From: Diphasiastrum complanatum
Lineage: Eukaryota; Streptophyta; Lycopodiopsida; Lycopodiales; Lycopodiaceae
Reading direction: 5' to 3'
Assembly (NCBI GenBank): GCA_029204225.1
Contig: CM055099.1
Location: 67,945,084 to 68,009,083 of the forward strand
DNA length: 64,000 nucleotides
Shown: positions 48,758 through 59,400 of the stretch, piece by piece
Layout: each line of letters begins with the position of its first letter
Numbering within the stretch: the stretch's first letter is position 1
The notes under the pieces: model-generated
What the model was told of the DNA's origin: nothing
The model's input: only the letters and a program-made list of their open reading frames with translations
Databases searched by the model: none
Translations under genes and position numbers: made by a program

Positions 48758-49618
48758 CATAGGTCCTACGGTACTAGGTACCGCGGATCCCGGTACCGCG
48801 GGACCATACTAGGACCGCTGTACCATAATATATAATATTTTTTTTTAGATTTGAAAAAAAAAATAATAATATAATGGGCAATATGGATATCATCTTGAAG
48901 CTCTTGACGAGAGTAGTGCATTTATGCAGGTTGCCGGTTCTGACGAGAGTAGTGCATTTATGCAGGTTGCTCCAACTTCTAATGAATGCCTCTGAATGTG
49001 GTAGTTATATAGTAGCAACCACCATCTGAGAGAGTGAACTGCCAAAGGACCAAGGGGATGCAAAACACCAAAAAGTGTGTATTCACTTAGGGAGTTGGAA
49101 GGCCAAATCATGAAGAGGCCGTTGGGGGGCTTTGCCCCCGAAACCCCCCACCAGGGGGCTACCGCCCCCCGGACCCCCTGTTTCTCGGGGAACTACTGCC
49201 CCCCGAACGCCCCAGGACTTCCTGCTATATAAAAACTGTAATCTAGCCTAACCATCATGGTCTCACAGTAGACCCTATACTAAAAACCGTGCCCAATAAT
49301 GGCTTCTCCTCATAATGGGGGCCTTACAGATTTGAGCTCATGGTTAACTAGTGACTACTAAACTGAGAGGTGCATTATTTAGTTATGTCTAACACATTTT
49401 GTAGATGAAACTACCGGCAACCTGCATAAATGCACTACTCTCGTCAAGAGCTTCAAGCTGATACCCATATTGCCCACTAATTTTTTTTTTTTTAATTTAA
49501 AAAAAAATATTAAATATGGTACCACCCTGGTACTGCGGATCTGAGGGCGGTACCGTACTGGCGGTACCACCATTATGGTACCGGTGGTACCATAATGGCG
49601 GTACCACAGGGCTCTATG
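48758..49618. mobile_element. non-autonomous DNA transposon, long terminal inverted repeats, 8-bp target duplication
   Basis: Exact 8-bp direct repeats GCTTAGAT flank the element at 48750-48757 and 49619-49626. Its ends are inverted: CATAGGTCC at the left and CATAGAGCC when the right end is read on the minus strand. They continue as ~185-200 bp arms (48758-48942 and 49412-49618) rich in GGTACC/GGTACCG and carrying 'gacgagagtagtgcatttat'. A 33-bp piece of the left arm is duplicated in tandem (48905-48970). The middle (49127-49225) is very GC-rich with short C/G-run hairpins. There is no transposase. An 8-bp duplication fits the hAT superfamily; the end sequences alone do not prove it. Confidence 0.82.
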
Positions 49619-49626
49619 GCTTAGAT

Positions 49627-50284
49627 GTAGCTCCATCAAACCCAAATTGGTGGATTGAGTTTAAGTTGTTGCAAACACAGAAAGTAGCAATCATAAATAC
49701 TTTCACAGGGTTTCATGATCCATGTTGCATTTCCCCAAATGACCTTACAAAGGGCATCAAACAAAGAATATGACATTCCTTTTACTAGCAGAAATACAGC
49801 TCTACCCAGAATTGCTGAGCTACTATAGATTTCAAGGACAGCTTGGAATGTTGGCAGTTCAAAACCTCTGAACAGAAATCCAACAACCTTTACAGCTTAA
49901 CTTACAGATGGTATGCTAATGTCAAGATAAATGCATTTTTTTACTGTGCTATCATGATTGACCCTAGAAAAAAAGAAAAAGTTACAAAGCTATTCTCTCT
50001 GTGATTATTAAACTTTAATGAGCATACTTGTAACAGGAAAATGATTGAAAACAAAAGCACTGAAACAGCAAATAGTTTACAAGACCAAACGAGATGCTCA
50101 ACTAAAATTGAATAGAGAAAATGTTACGTGGGTATTCAGTAGCTGTCACTTGAATTTCTGGATCCACATAGATGTTCTGAAGATGACAATTTAGTTTCTA
50201 TGTAGTATGTGTCTCTGCAGTAACTTAGTTAAGTAAACAAAATATAGATTGTCATAAGCTAGTGAAGAAGGCGAAGGTGTCTTA
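49627..50284. other. intronic DNA, nothing recognised
   Basis: AT-rich EAPP intron sequence without a readable domain. Confidence 0.4.
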
Positions 50285-50700
50285 GATTATAGGCAGTGAA
50301 AAAGGCACCTTCGCTAAAAATGATTTCCAAGGCATTCTGGCCATTTGGCCAGTGTGTCACAGTTTTCGCTAGTGCAAAAAGGCGAAGGAGGCGGAAAAAG
50401 AAAAGGTGCCTTAAGAATGGTTTCTAAGGCATTCTGGCCACTTGGCCAGTGTGTCGCATTTTTTGCTAAGGCGAAAGGTGCCTTAAGAATGGTTACTAAG
50501 GCATTCCGGCCACTTGGCCAGTGTGTTGCATTTTCGCTAAGGCAAAAAGCGAAGGTGCCTTAAGAATGGTTTCTAAGGCATTCTGGCCACTTGGCCAGTG
50601 TGTTGCATTTAAGGTGCCTTAATAATGGTTTCTAAGGCATTCTGGCCACTTGGCCAGTGTGTCGCATTTTTCGCGAGTGCGAAAAGGGCGAAGATGTCAA
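50285..50700. repeat. five-copy tandem repeat with a palindromic core
   Basis: The unit runs 'aaggtgccttaagaatgg', 'tttctaaggcattctggcc', 'acttggccagtgtgtcgcat', then a variable 'ttcgctaaggcgaaa' spacer. The landmark 'ggcattctgg' starts at about 50331, 50428, 50500, 50577 and 50636, so spacings are 97, 72, 77 and 59 bp. 'tggccacttggcca' in each copy is self-complementary, as are 'ttcgc...gcgaa' pairs in the spacer. Confidence 0.88.
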
Positions 50701-51134
50701 AAAATGGTTAAGGCAAAAAAATTTAAAGGGAATGTGAAGGTTGAAATCATGTTCTCAGCCTTCCGTTTTCAAGATGCTCATTACTTGACGATTTTCTTTA
50801 AGGCTGAGCATAAGGAATCTAACACTCCCCCTTAATGAGGATCTTGGAAAAACGCTTTTGAACTTCAAATTTAACATATCATTAAATCTGAGATGAAGCT
50901 CCTTTTGATAGAGCTAACATGCATTTTGAATCCTTCAATAAATTCAGATTGCTACTAAGCAGACTAAAAATAAAAATTTGAGCCTGTCGAGTTTGGAACT
51001 AAACCATTCTTGTTAAAAGATGCAATGGTCTTCTTTTGATCAGCGTCAGGTGTTGACATTGCCTCTGAAACAGCGTTTGATTCCTGCACAAAGTAGCAGG
51101 CCGCATCATTCGTAACTTGGGATGGAGGCTGACA

Positions 51135-52265
51135 TGATCAGTTCACTCTTATGGTTTGAACTGCGATCCTCTGATGCGATTCGTTTTGCTGAGGGACTAC
51201 CTTGTTGTCGGAGTCAGTGTCAGTGTCAGTGTTAATGTTCTGATCAGTCCTGAGTCGTTCGTAGCCGTTGGTGTCGATTCTAGGATCTGAATTCGAAGTA
51301 GCTTTCCCCTTGTGGTCGATAAACTGATCTTCCGCAAAAATGACATTTCTGCTCATGAAGGTCTTCTGAGAGTCCAGATTGAAGAGCTTGTATGTCTGAT
51401 GGTCTGAGGAATAGTTGATCAAGATCGACCTTCTGCTGGTGCTGTCCAGCTTCCTACTTAGATCAGCAGGGATCTGTGCGTAGGCTATGCATCCAAACAC
51501 TCAAATATTTGTGAGTGATGGCTTCGATCCTGTCCACACCTCATAAGGTGTCTTGCCATTCAGGGCCTCTGAGATGGATCGATTTTGAAGGTAGGTTGCT
51601 GTAGTAACAGCTTCTACCCAAAATTTCTTTGGAAGAGAGGCATGGGCCAGCATGCTCTTTGCACTTGCGATGAGTGACTGATTCTTCCTTTGAGCTACAC
51701 CATTGGACTAAGGTGAGTAGCTGGTTGAATGTTGTTGTAAATGTATTTGATTGGCCTTGCAAAAAGCTTTGAACTCGATGGAGATAAATACTCCCCCTGC
51801 ATCAGAGCATAGAGCTTTGATTCTTCTCTCGGTCGTTTTTTCTGATGATGCCTTGAACTGCATGAAGAACTTGAGAATCTCGGATTTGTTCTTCAAGAAA
51901 CATGTTGCAGTCCTCCGAGAGAAGTCATCAATGATAGTCAGCAAGTAGACAGCTCCCCATGTGGAAATAGTTTGCATAGACCACAAATATCCATGTGTAC
52001 AAGATCTAACGAACCTTTAAAAGAACGAACTGAATCAAAAGCGGCTGGAGTTCTAGCATGCTTGTTGGAAATACAACTTTCACATAAAGAATTTGATTTG
52101 TTAATAAAGGGTAGATCTCGTACTAAATTCTTTTTCGACATTTGTTGAATACTACTGGAATTTAAATGGCCTAATCTGAAATGCCAAAGCATCTCAGTTG
52201 ATTCATAAGTTGAAGTAAAAAGAGCTTGACTACTTGTAGAATAGGAGTGATTGATTTTGAACAAA
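51135..52265 (-). pseudogene. Ty1/copia pre-integrase/integrase relic
   Basis: Minus strand from 52264: pre-integrase zinc finger (LWHFRLGHLNSSSIQQMSKK, CESCISNKHAR), integrase core start with LDLVHMDICG (52260-51980), YLLTIIDDFSRRTATCFLKN (about 51940), IKALCSDAGGVFISIEFKAF (second catalytic Asp block with NGGE changed to AGGV), then a broken third block, and integrase C-terminal MFGCIAYAQIPADLSRKLD and a Ser/Asp/Thr-rich tail (51500-51138). It stops where the truncated LTR of the neighbouring copia element begins (52277). It is of a different copia lineage from that element. Confidence 0.85.
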
Positions 52266-52276
52266 TTTCCACACCT

Positions 52277-52398
52277 TCAAAATGGATCTGAATATTACAA
52301 GTGTCATTTCACATGTGTGGACAGGTCCTCACACGTGTGGATCCACATAGATGTCAAAGATACATCAAAAACCATGTGAAAATTGCTTAATTCTAACA
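52277..52398 (-). repeat. truncated 3' LTR of the copia element
   Basis: These 122 bp match 57522-57643 of the full LTR with two visible differences. The remaining ~546 bp of this LTR are missing, and other copia sequence abuts at 52276. On the minus strand the polypurine tract 'attgaggag' (52399-52407) precedes it. Confidence 0.9.
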
Positions 52399-52402
52399 CT
52401 CC

Positions 52403-55400
52403 TCAATTTTTACATGATACAACTATAGTACATCTATTTACAACTCCTAAGGCTGATCTTAACTTGATAAATGAAGCCTTTGGCAAGGCTTTAGTGAGTA
52501 GATCAGCAAGGCAATCTAAAGAAGACACATGATGTAGCTTGATCTCCTTTGCTTGAACCTTTTCCCTCACAAAATGGTGAGCAATCTCTATGTGCTTGCT
52601 CCTTGCATGGAATGTGGGATTGGTTGTTAATGCTTGACTTGATTGGTTGTCACAAAATATTATTGGCTGCTCCTCGGCCTCCATGACTTGCAACTCCACC
52701 AAAAGCCTCTTCAACCATAGGATCTCCTTTGTTGTGGATGTTAGTGCCGTGTATTCCGATTCGGTTGAAGATAGAGAAATAGTATCTTGCTTTTTGGAAA
52801 GCCAAGACACTATGCCATTGCAAAGGAAGGTAACAAAAGCACTTGCGGACCTCCTATCCACCTTATCACCTGCAAAATCAGCATCCGAATATGCCCTTAA
52901 GGCAAGATTAGATCCATCATATAAAATACCAAAGTTCTTGGTGGCCGAGATGTACCTCAACACCCTTTTTGCATTTTTCCAATGACAAAACAATGGATTT
53001 TGCATAGATTGGCTTAGTTTACCTACACTATAACTTAGATCAGGTCTAGTTATAGTAAGATAGATCAAGGAGCCTACAAGTCTCCTATATAATGTGATGT
53101 CCTCAAAGGATGCTTCATCATCACTATTGGAAACTTTTACATTTTGCTCCATAGGAGTTTCTACTCCTTTACAATCTTCATTTCAAACTTTTCTAAGATA
53201 GAAGAAGCATATTTGGATTGACAAATAAAACTCAAATCCTTGCCTCTTGAAACTTCTATTCCTAATATGAAATAAAGATTACCAAGATCCACCATCTTAA
53301 ACTCCTTAAACAATGCTACTTTCACTTCTTGTATACCATCAAGATCATTTCCACTAAGGATAATGTCATCAACATACAAAATGAGAATGATGATCTTACC
53401 ATCATTGAATCTTAAGTACAAAGAAGGATCATAAGCACTTACAACAAACTTAATAGAGTTCAAGAAACTATTCAACCTAGAGTACCAAGCTCTAGGTGCT
53501 TGCTTAAGCCCATAAAGGCTTCTTAGCAACAAACACACTTTTGCCTCTTGATCTTCTTTGATGAAGCCCTCGGGTTGCCTCATGAAAATTTCCTCTTCCA
53601 AATATACATTGAGAAAAGCATTAGTCACATCAAGTTGAAATAGAGGCCAATTAAAAGTAGTTGCAAGAGAAATAATCAACCTTATGGAAACTAGCTTAGC
53701 AACAGGAGCAAAAGTTTCATCAAAATCTACTCCCTTGGTTTGCAAGAACCCCTTTGCCACTAGCCTTGCCTTGTGTTTGTTGATGCTCCCATCTTGATTG
53801 TACTTCAATCTATAGATCCATTTGCACTCAAGTGGCTTTCTTCCTTGAGGAAGATCCACAAGCTTCCATGTATGATTCTCCATGTATCATACTCCTTTTG
53901 CATGGCATCCCTCCATTCTTGTGACTCCATAGCCTCTTCAAAGCAACTTGGCTCATCAAACATAAAGTTAGAAAAGTGTAAGAGGTAAGTGAATAAAGAT
54001 CTTCCCTTTGTTCACCTTTGTCAACATAGGTGAGCCTTGAGGGCTCGGCCTTCCTTCTTGTAGATCTCCTTGGAGTCCTTGGATCTTGAGATGGATCTTC
54101 AAGATCTTGATCATATGTATGCTCCTCCTCAAACCTTACAAGATCCTTGACATAATATGGATTAGAAGCTTTCTCATTCAACTTGTAGTAGTTACCTTCA
54201 TCAAAATTAACATCTCTACTCACTAAAATCTTCTTAGTGATTGGATTACAGACTCTATATCCTTTGCTATTTTCAGCATAACCAACAAAGATCCCTTTAA
54301 TAGAAGTAGGATCATCCTTTTTTCTTGTATCTAATACTTGAAAAACATAGCAAGTAGATCCGAAAATTCTTAGATCTTTAAGATTCGGCTTCTTACAAAA
54401 TAGAGCCTCATAAGATGTTATGCCTCCAATGGGCTTACATGGCAATCTATTACACAAATAAGTTACACATATAATAGCCACTCCCCAAAAGGACTTAGGT
54501 AGAGATGCATCTAACCTCAAAGCCTTAGCACACTCACAAAGTGTTCTATTCATCCTCTCGGCTATACCATTTTGTTGAGGACTATAAGTACATGTAAGTT
54601 CTCTCTTAATGCCATTGGATTTACAAAACTCTATCATCTTGGTGGAGATATACTCCCCACCATTATCACTCCTCAATACTTTAATTCTAGCATCAAGTTG
54701 ATTTTCAACTAGAGTTTTGAACTTAACAAAAGCTTCAAACACTTTACTTTTGGAATCCAAAAGTTCAATCCAAGTGTATCTAGAGTAATCACCAATAAAA
54801 GATACATACATAGATGCACCTCCATTAGATTCTTGAGAAAAAGAATGCACATCACTATGAATAAGATCTAATGCTTTTGTAGATCTAGTGGAAGAGATAT
54901 CAAAAGGTAGCTTGTGTGCCTTTGAGAGGCTACAAGCTTCACAACTTTTTCCACACTTTGAGAGTGTCTTTGGAAGGCCGAGAGCAAGATCCTTGGTGCA
55001 TAACATCTCCATGGATTTGAAGTTGGGGTGGCCCAACCTCGTATGCCAAAGCTCCACTTGATTGAGCTCCTCCTTCATCATGTTCACACTTCCAAGAAAA
55101 ACATTAGCATCTAGCTTACCTTGCTTGAATCCCTTTACAATGCAAGTACTATTCATCATCATGGAGCAAACACCTTGCTTAAAATGGACATCTAAGCCAT
55201 CATCCATCAATTGTCCTACACTTAACAAATTCTTAGTGAGTGTAGGAACATAGAGTACATTATCAAGATCTACTCTTTTAGAGGATCCAAGACTTAAGGG
55301 AATAGTTCCCACTCCATCTATTCTACATTCTTGATCACTTGCTGTTAGAATAGACTTTTTACAACCTACAAAAGGTACAAGAGTTGAGAAAAAATCATTT

Positions 55401-55441
55401 TGGAATGTCATATGGGAACTAGCCCCACTATCAATCCATCA
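52403..55441 (-). pseudogene. Ty1/copia pol: protease, integrase, RT, RNase H (broken)
   Basis: Minus strand, from 55441: protease active-site region (DSGASSH, about 55430-55410), pre-integrase finger (WHTRLGHPNFKSMEMLC, CEACSLSKAH; near 55040-54910), integrase core with its acidic residues (DLIHSDVHSF; VLRSDNGGEYIS; QQNGIAERMNRTL), integrase C-terminal block (FGSTCYVFQ...GIFVGYAENSKGYRV), RT (CKWIYRLKYNQDGSINKHKA, ETFAPVAKLVSIRLI, QLDVTNAFLN, RQPEGF, SLYGLKQAPRAWYSRL, ILYVDDIILSG; 53883-53161) and RNase H (YSDADFAGDKVDRRSASAF, LSSTESEYTAL, NPTFHARSKHIEIAHHFV, LADLLTKALP; 53152-52440). It is broken by a TGA just before the protease (55439-55441) and by single-base frameshifts near 53950, 53885 and 53155. 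YVDD and the integrase acidic residues are intact, so decay is recent. Confidence 0.92.
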
Positions 55442-56377
55442 TGTGTCATTGGAGTAGCTCTTTGATGTTGATGTAGAAGCCATCAAGGATGAATCCACTT
55501 CATCCTCATCTTCCTCAAGAGTGAGGTTGCCTTGTTTGCTCTCTCCTTGTGCATTCTTCTTCTTGAAACACTCGAATGCAAAGTGCCCCTTCTTTCCACA
55601 AAAGAAGCACTTGAGTTTGGCTTTGTTCTTCTTTCCACCTTTGGAGCTTGATGGTTGATCATCATTCTTGGTCTCCTTGTGTTGGATCTTCTTCTTTGAC
55701 TTTGCCTTTCCCTTGCTTGAGAAGTTGGCCTTCTCATCACCATCATGCAACTTCAAGGATCCAATCCTTTGCTTGACATGAAGGATCCTACTCTCCTCAG
55801 CCACAAGCACGCTATGGAGCTTGTCAATGGAAGGTAGTGCATCTTGAATAGCAAAGCTTTGTACAAGATTGGAGAACTCATCTCCAAGACCATTCAAAAT
55901 GATTTGAACAAGTTCATCATCATGAATACCCTCACTAATGATGGAAAGTTCTTTGTTGAGAGATTTTATTCTCAAGACGTACTCTTGAGCACTCTCATCA
56001 CTCCCTCTAATGCTTTGAAGAACTTTGTTTCTAATCATAAGCACTCTAGAGGTATTTTTGGATTCATAAATCCCTTTAAGATAGTTCCATGCCTCCTTGG
56101 CCGAGGTACAAGATGCCACTTCCTTTAGAAGTTCATTACTAACATTCATTTTCAAGCAATGTAATGCTAGTCTAGCTCTCTTTTTGTACCTCACTTGATC
56201 TTTCCCTCCTTGAGGTTCTTCTTCCTCTCCTATGACAAGATCAAACATATCTTGAAGCACAAGTAGTGACTCCATTCTTACTTTCCAAGTTGAATAATTA
56301 TTAGAATTTAGCCTTTCACTAGCCTCAAGAAGATAGGCTCCAATTGAACCCATTCTATCTAGTAACAAGTACAACAA
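55439..56377 (-). pseudogene. Ty1/copia gag of the same element
   Basis: Open minus-strand frame of 312 codons. It shows a UBN2/gag head (RLNSNNYSTWKVRMESLL), a TSAKEAWNYLKGIYESKNTS block, a YVLRIKSLNKELS helix, a Lys-rich linker and a CCHC zinc knuckle CFFCGKKGHFAFEC (about 55610-55570). It ends with TGA at 55439-55441, exactly where copia polyproteins read on into the protease. Because copia gag and pol are normally one frame, I treat this stop as a mutation, though a deliberate readthrough stop cannot be excluded. Confidence 0.85.
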
Positions 56378-56962
56378 ATGTACTATTCAAAGGCTCTCCC
56401 TTCTTCCTTTCTCATAATTTAGCTAAAATGCTACTCTCTTGAATCTCACTAGACCCAAGAAGCAAGATCTATAATGATCTTGAACTCAAAAAGATTTGGG
56501 AAAATGTATTCTACACAATCTATTCACTTAGGAGCTTGGATTTGACTCTTGGAAGTGCCAATGCCTTCCAATGGTGTTTAGAATGGCTTTAGTTTCTCTC
56601 TTGAACTAAAAAACATAGGCCTCAAACTCTCTCTCAAGGATTTGTAGGTTTAATAAGCTTCTAACACCATTTACTCATCAAATCTATAAAGGAAACAATG
56701 GTTTTTCATAAGCACATCACTAGTTTCACTTTACACAACTTGTTTGAAGATCAAATATTGAAAAAACACAAAGATTTGGTGGAAGTACAACTCCATCAGC
56801 CTCTCACACGTGTGAGAAGTACATCTGAACTTTCCACACTAATCTGAACCTCAACATTACAAGTAAACTAATAGAAAAGGTCGCCCTCCTTCAAAATGAA
56901 TCTAGCACCAATGCTTTCACCAAAATGAAGGTTTTTTGATCATCAACTAAGCTCTTTGACTT
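56378..56962 (-). other. copia 5' leader between primer site and gag
   Basis: Untranslated leader of the copia element, including a 'cacacgtgtgag' palindrome at about 56806-56818. No separate gene is seen. Confidence 0.6.
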
Positions 56963-56975
56963 GGCTCTGATACCA
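56963..56975 (-). promoter_or_regulatory. primer binding site of the copia element (initiator Met tRNA)
   Basis: The minus strand reads TGGTATCAGAGCC immediately after the 5' LTR end. This is the standard plant site complementary to the 3' end of initiator methionine tRNA. Confidence 0.9.
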
Positions 56976-57643
56976 TGTCAAATTTCAGAGTAAAGGACTG
57001 AATTTGATCTACAAATGATCACAAAGAGTGATTGGTAACTTGGGATCTTGATCTATATCAAGACTAGCTTCCAAATCTAGCTTCTACTTGACAATCTTTG
57101 TGATTCCAAGCAAGAACAATCAAATTATGATGACCCACGGCTTCACACGTGTGAAGTACAACTACTATACGGCCTAATAGCAGAGGAATAGTTTACTTAA
57201 CTTTTACTAAGCATTCATCCATAAACAAAGTGCTTAAGAGAGTCTAAACATCAAGATTGCTCCACAAAACCAAGATTTCTCATTATACCTCAATGATGGA
57301 TCTATCATGGATCAAGTACAAAATCACAATAATCTCTCTCTAAGCTGCATCCAGCACGTGTGGGACAGCTCATTGTACTCATCCATATCCACTTTGGATA
57401 AGATCTATCAAGTTTGCCACATCATCCATTGGTGGTTTGTGTTGACCTTCTAGATTCCTACAATCTAGGACCTAACTCCTATAATTTAGGAGATGTCAAA
57501 TTAGACTCAAATGAAAGCTAATCAAAATGGATCTGAATATTACAAGTGTCATTTCACACATGTGGACAGGTCCTCACACGTGTGGATCCACATAGATGTC
57601 AAAGATACATCAAAAACCATGTGAAAATTGCTTAATTCTAACA
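56976..57643 (-). repeat. full 5' LTR of the copia element, 668 bp
   Basis: On the minus strand it begins TGTTAGAATTAAGC (at 57643) and ends AAATTTGACA (at 56976) next to the primer site; ends are TG...CA. It carries two 'cacacgtgtg' palindromes (about 57146 and 57577) and a 'cacgtgtggga' motif (about 57355). A diverged partial copy is at 38740-39206. Confidence 0.9.
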
Positions 57644-57659
57644 CCAAGGCATCACAAAT

Positions 57660-58566
57660 AAACTTAAGAGATTCGTGATCTGTCATAACCATGAATTTGG
57701 ATCCGTACAAATAATGTCTTTATATCTTTAATGCATGGATGACAACAAAAAGTTCCTTCTCTACTTTGAGCTGGGTCCAACTTCTTGCTTTCAAAAACCA
57801 CTGGTCTACCATCCCGGTAAAGGATTGCACCCACCGCAAAGTCACTAGCATCTGTTTCCACCAAGAAAGGTTTGCTAGGGTCCACTGTGTGTAAAATAGG
57901 GGCGGTAGACACTAACATCTTCAAAGCTTCAAATCTTTGGTTAAGTTCATCGGTCCATATAACAGGTGGACTGATTTTTGAATGCCTTCTGGCTTTCTTC
58001 TTATTACCCTTTTTAGTTTTACATTTGGCTTTCTTCAAGAAACGATATGTCCCAAGTATTTGAGTCTTGTTTGGAAAAACTCACACTTAGACTCCTTAAC
58101 ATAGAGCGTTGCCTATCTTAGAATGTCTAAGACGGTATGCAAATGCGCTTCATGCTCCTCAAGAGTTTTACTGTAAATCAGAATATCGTCCAAAGATACC
58201 ACCAGAAACTTTCCTAGATAAGGACGAAGGATATCGTTCGTCATCTGTTGGAAGGTTGCTGGGGCATTAGTTAGACCAAAAAACTAAAAATTTGTAATGG
58301 CCATACCTAGAATGAAAACCAATTTTGAAAACATCCCCCTCGTGGATTCTAATTTGACGGTACCCTGACCTCAGGTCCAATTTGGTGAAACATCTTGCAC
58401 CATTCAATCGGTCCATTAAGTCATCCATCCGAGGAGGTAAGGGATAACGGTTTTTAATAGTCATTTTATTAAGCTTTTGTAATCGACACAAAGACTTATG
58501 GCCAATAAATTTAACCTTTTCAAGAGTGAACTTGAAACAAAGGTTATGATAACCAAACAACCACAT
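57660..58566 (-). pseudogene. Ty3/gypsy RT/RNase H relic
   Basis: Minus strand: a CVDYKSLIK stretch and [39 protein letters not shown] (58510-58330), a gap with an ill-preserved palm, LMFFSN-like pieces, then the RT/RNase H junction (WTDELNQRFEALKMLVSTAP, FLVETDASDFAVGAIL, GRPVVFESKKLDPAQ; 57990-57760). It is broken by frameshifts and ends in degraded RNase H. It is of chromovirus type by its RT motifs. It lies within 100 bp of a primer site and LTR end, so gag and protease have been deleted. Confidence 0.8.
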
Positions 58567-58632
58567 CCCCTAAAAGAGAATTCCAGACCACAAAAGCCTA
58601 AAAGGGAACATGCGCACCTAAAAGGAATTGGC

Positions 58633-58645
58633 GGCTCTGATACCA
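58633..58645 (-). promoter_or_regulatory. primer binding site of the gypsy relic
   Basis: The minus strand reads TGGTATCAGAGCC, two bases after an LTR-like end '...GTTGTAACA' (58648). Confidence 0.82.
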
Positions 58646-58647
58646 AA

Positions 58648-59400
58648 TGTTACAACTCCCATGATCTTTGATTGCCTTGAAGGTTGACACACATCCCATA
58701 CCATTGACGACGCACCGTATCCGCTCATTCATATGGTTACTGCCGACCCAACCCCATGCATTGGAGCTATCGATGTCCACATGCCTAGTCAAGCCTCCGG
58801 CGATAACCGGTGTCCCATACCACCAGCCATGCACCAAAACATGTCGATAACGCCAAACCTGCGTCTTGCCCCTTGCGAGGCCATCACTGAAGGGCGTACC
58901 GTTATGGTACATAACACCCATGCCCCACCATGGACCCGTGTTCCACTTGATCACCCCAACTGCTTGCTATCTAGCATCTCATCACTAACAGCTAGGATCC
59001 CGACTTTACAAATCACAACTTCTCTAACATTTTGTCAAATGGTCACAACGGATCGGTACTTGTCATGTAGCTATCCTAGCTTGGGCCAGATGTCCACTTC
59101 GATTACCGGCCTTCAGGCTTTGCCAATACTTGGCCTCAAGCCCTCTAATAACCGGCAGTGCCAATGTCATATCAGAGCAGAGAGTAGGCTCTACCATTCT
59201 CACCACCTATTGCTGGCTTTTATTTTTTTTGTCATTCTTGGGCAACTTACTTCCTTATTTGGTGCTCTAACTGGTGGACATTTTAGTAGCTTTTTCACCA
59301 TCTATCACTTGTTGAATTTTTTGTCACATTTGGGCAGCTAACTTCATTATTTGGTGCTTCCCTTCGTGGTGATCTTTTCTGACACTCCATTGGTGTTTCA
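58648..59400 (-). repeat. probable 5' LTR of the gypsy relic
   Basis: The plus strand begins TGTTACAACTCCC next to the primer site, so an LTR should extend to the right. I cannot see a second copy, so the right end (about 59400) is a guess. The open frame 58733-59341 on the plus strand lies inside it and has no recognisable domain. Confidence 0.45.

Noticed and set aside
45130-50700. CRISPR-like array
   Set aside because: Repeat spacing is irregular, spacers are themselves repeats, there are no cas genes, and the genome is clearly plant nuclear.
58733-59341. 202-codon plus-strand open frame
   Set aside because: Lies in a probable gypsy LTR next to a primer site, with no domain or signal; likely chance.
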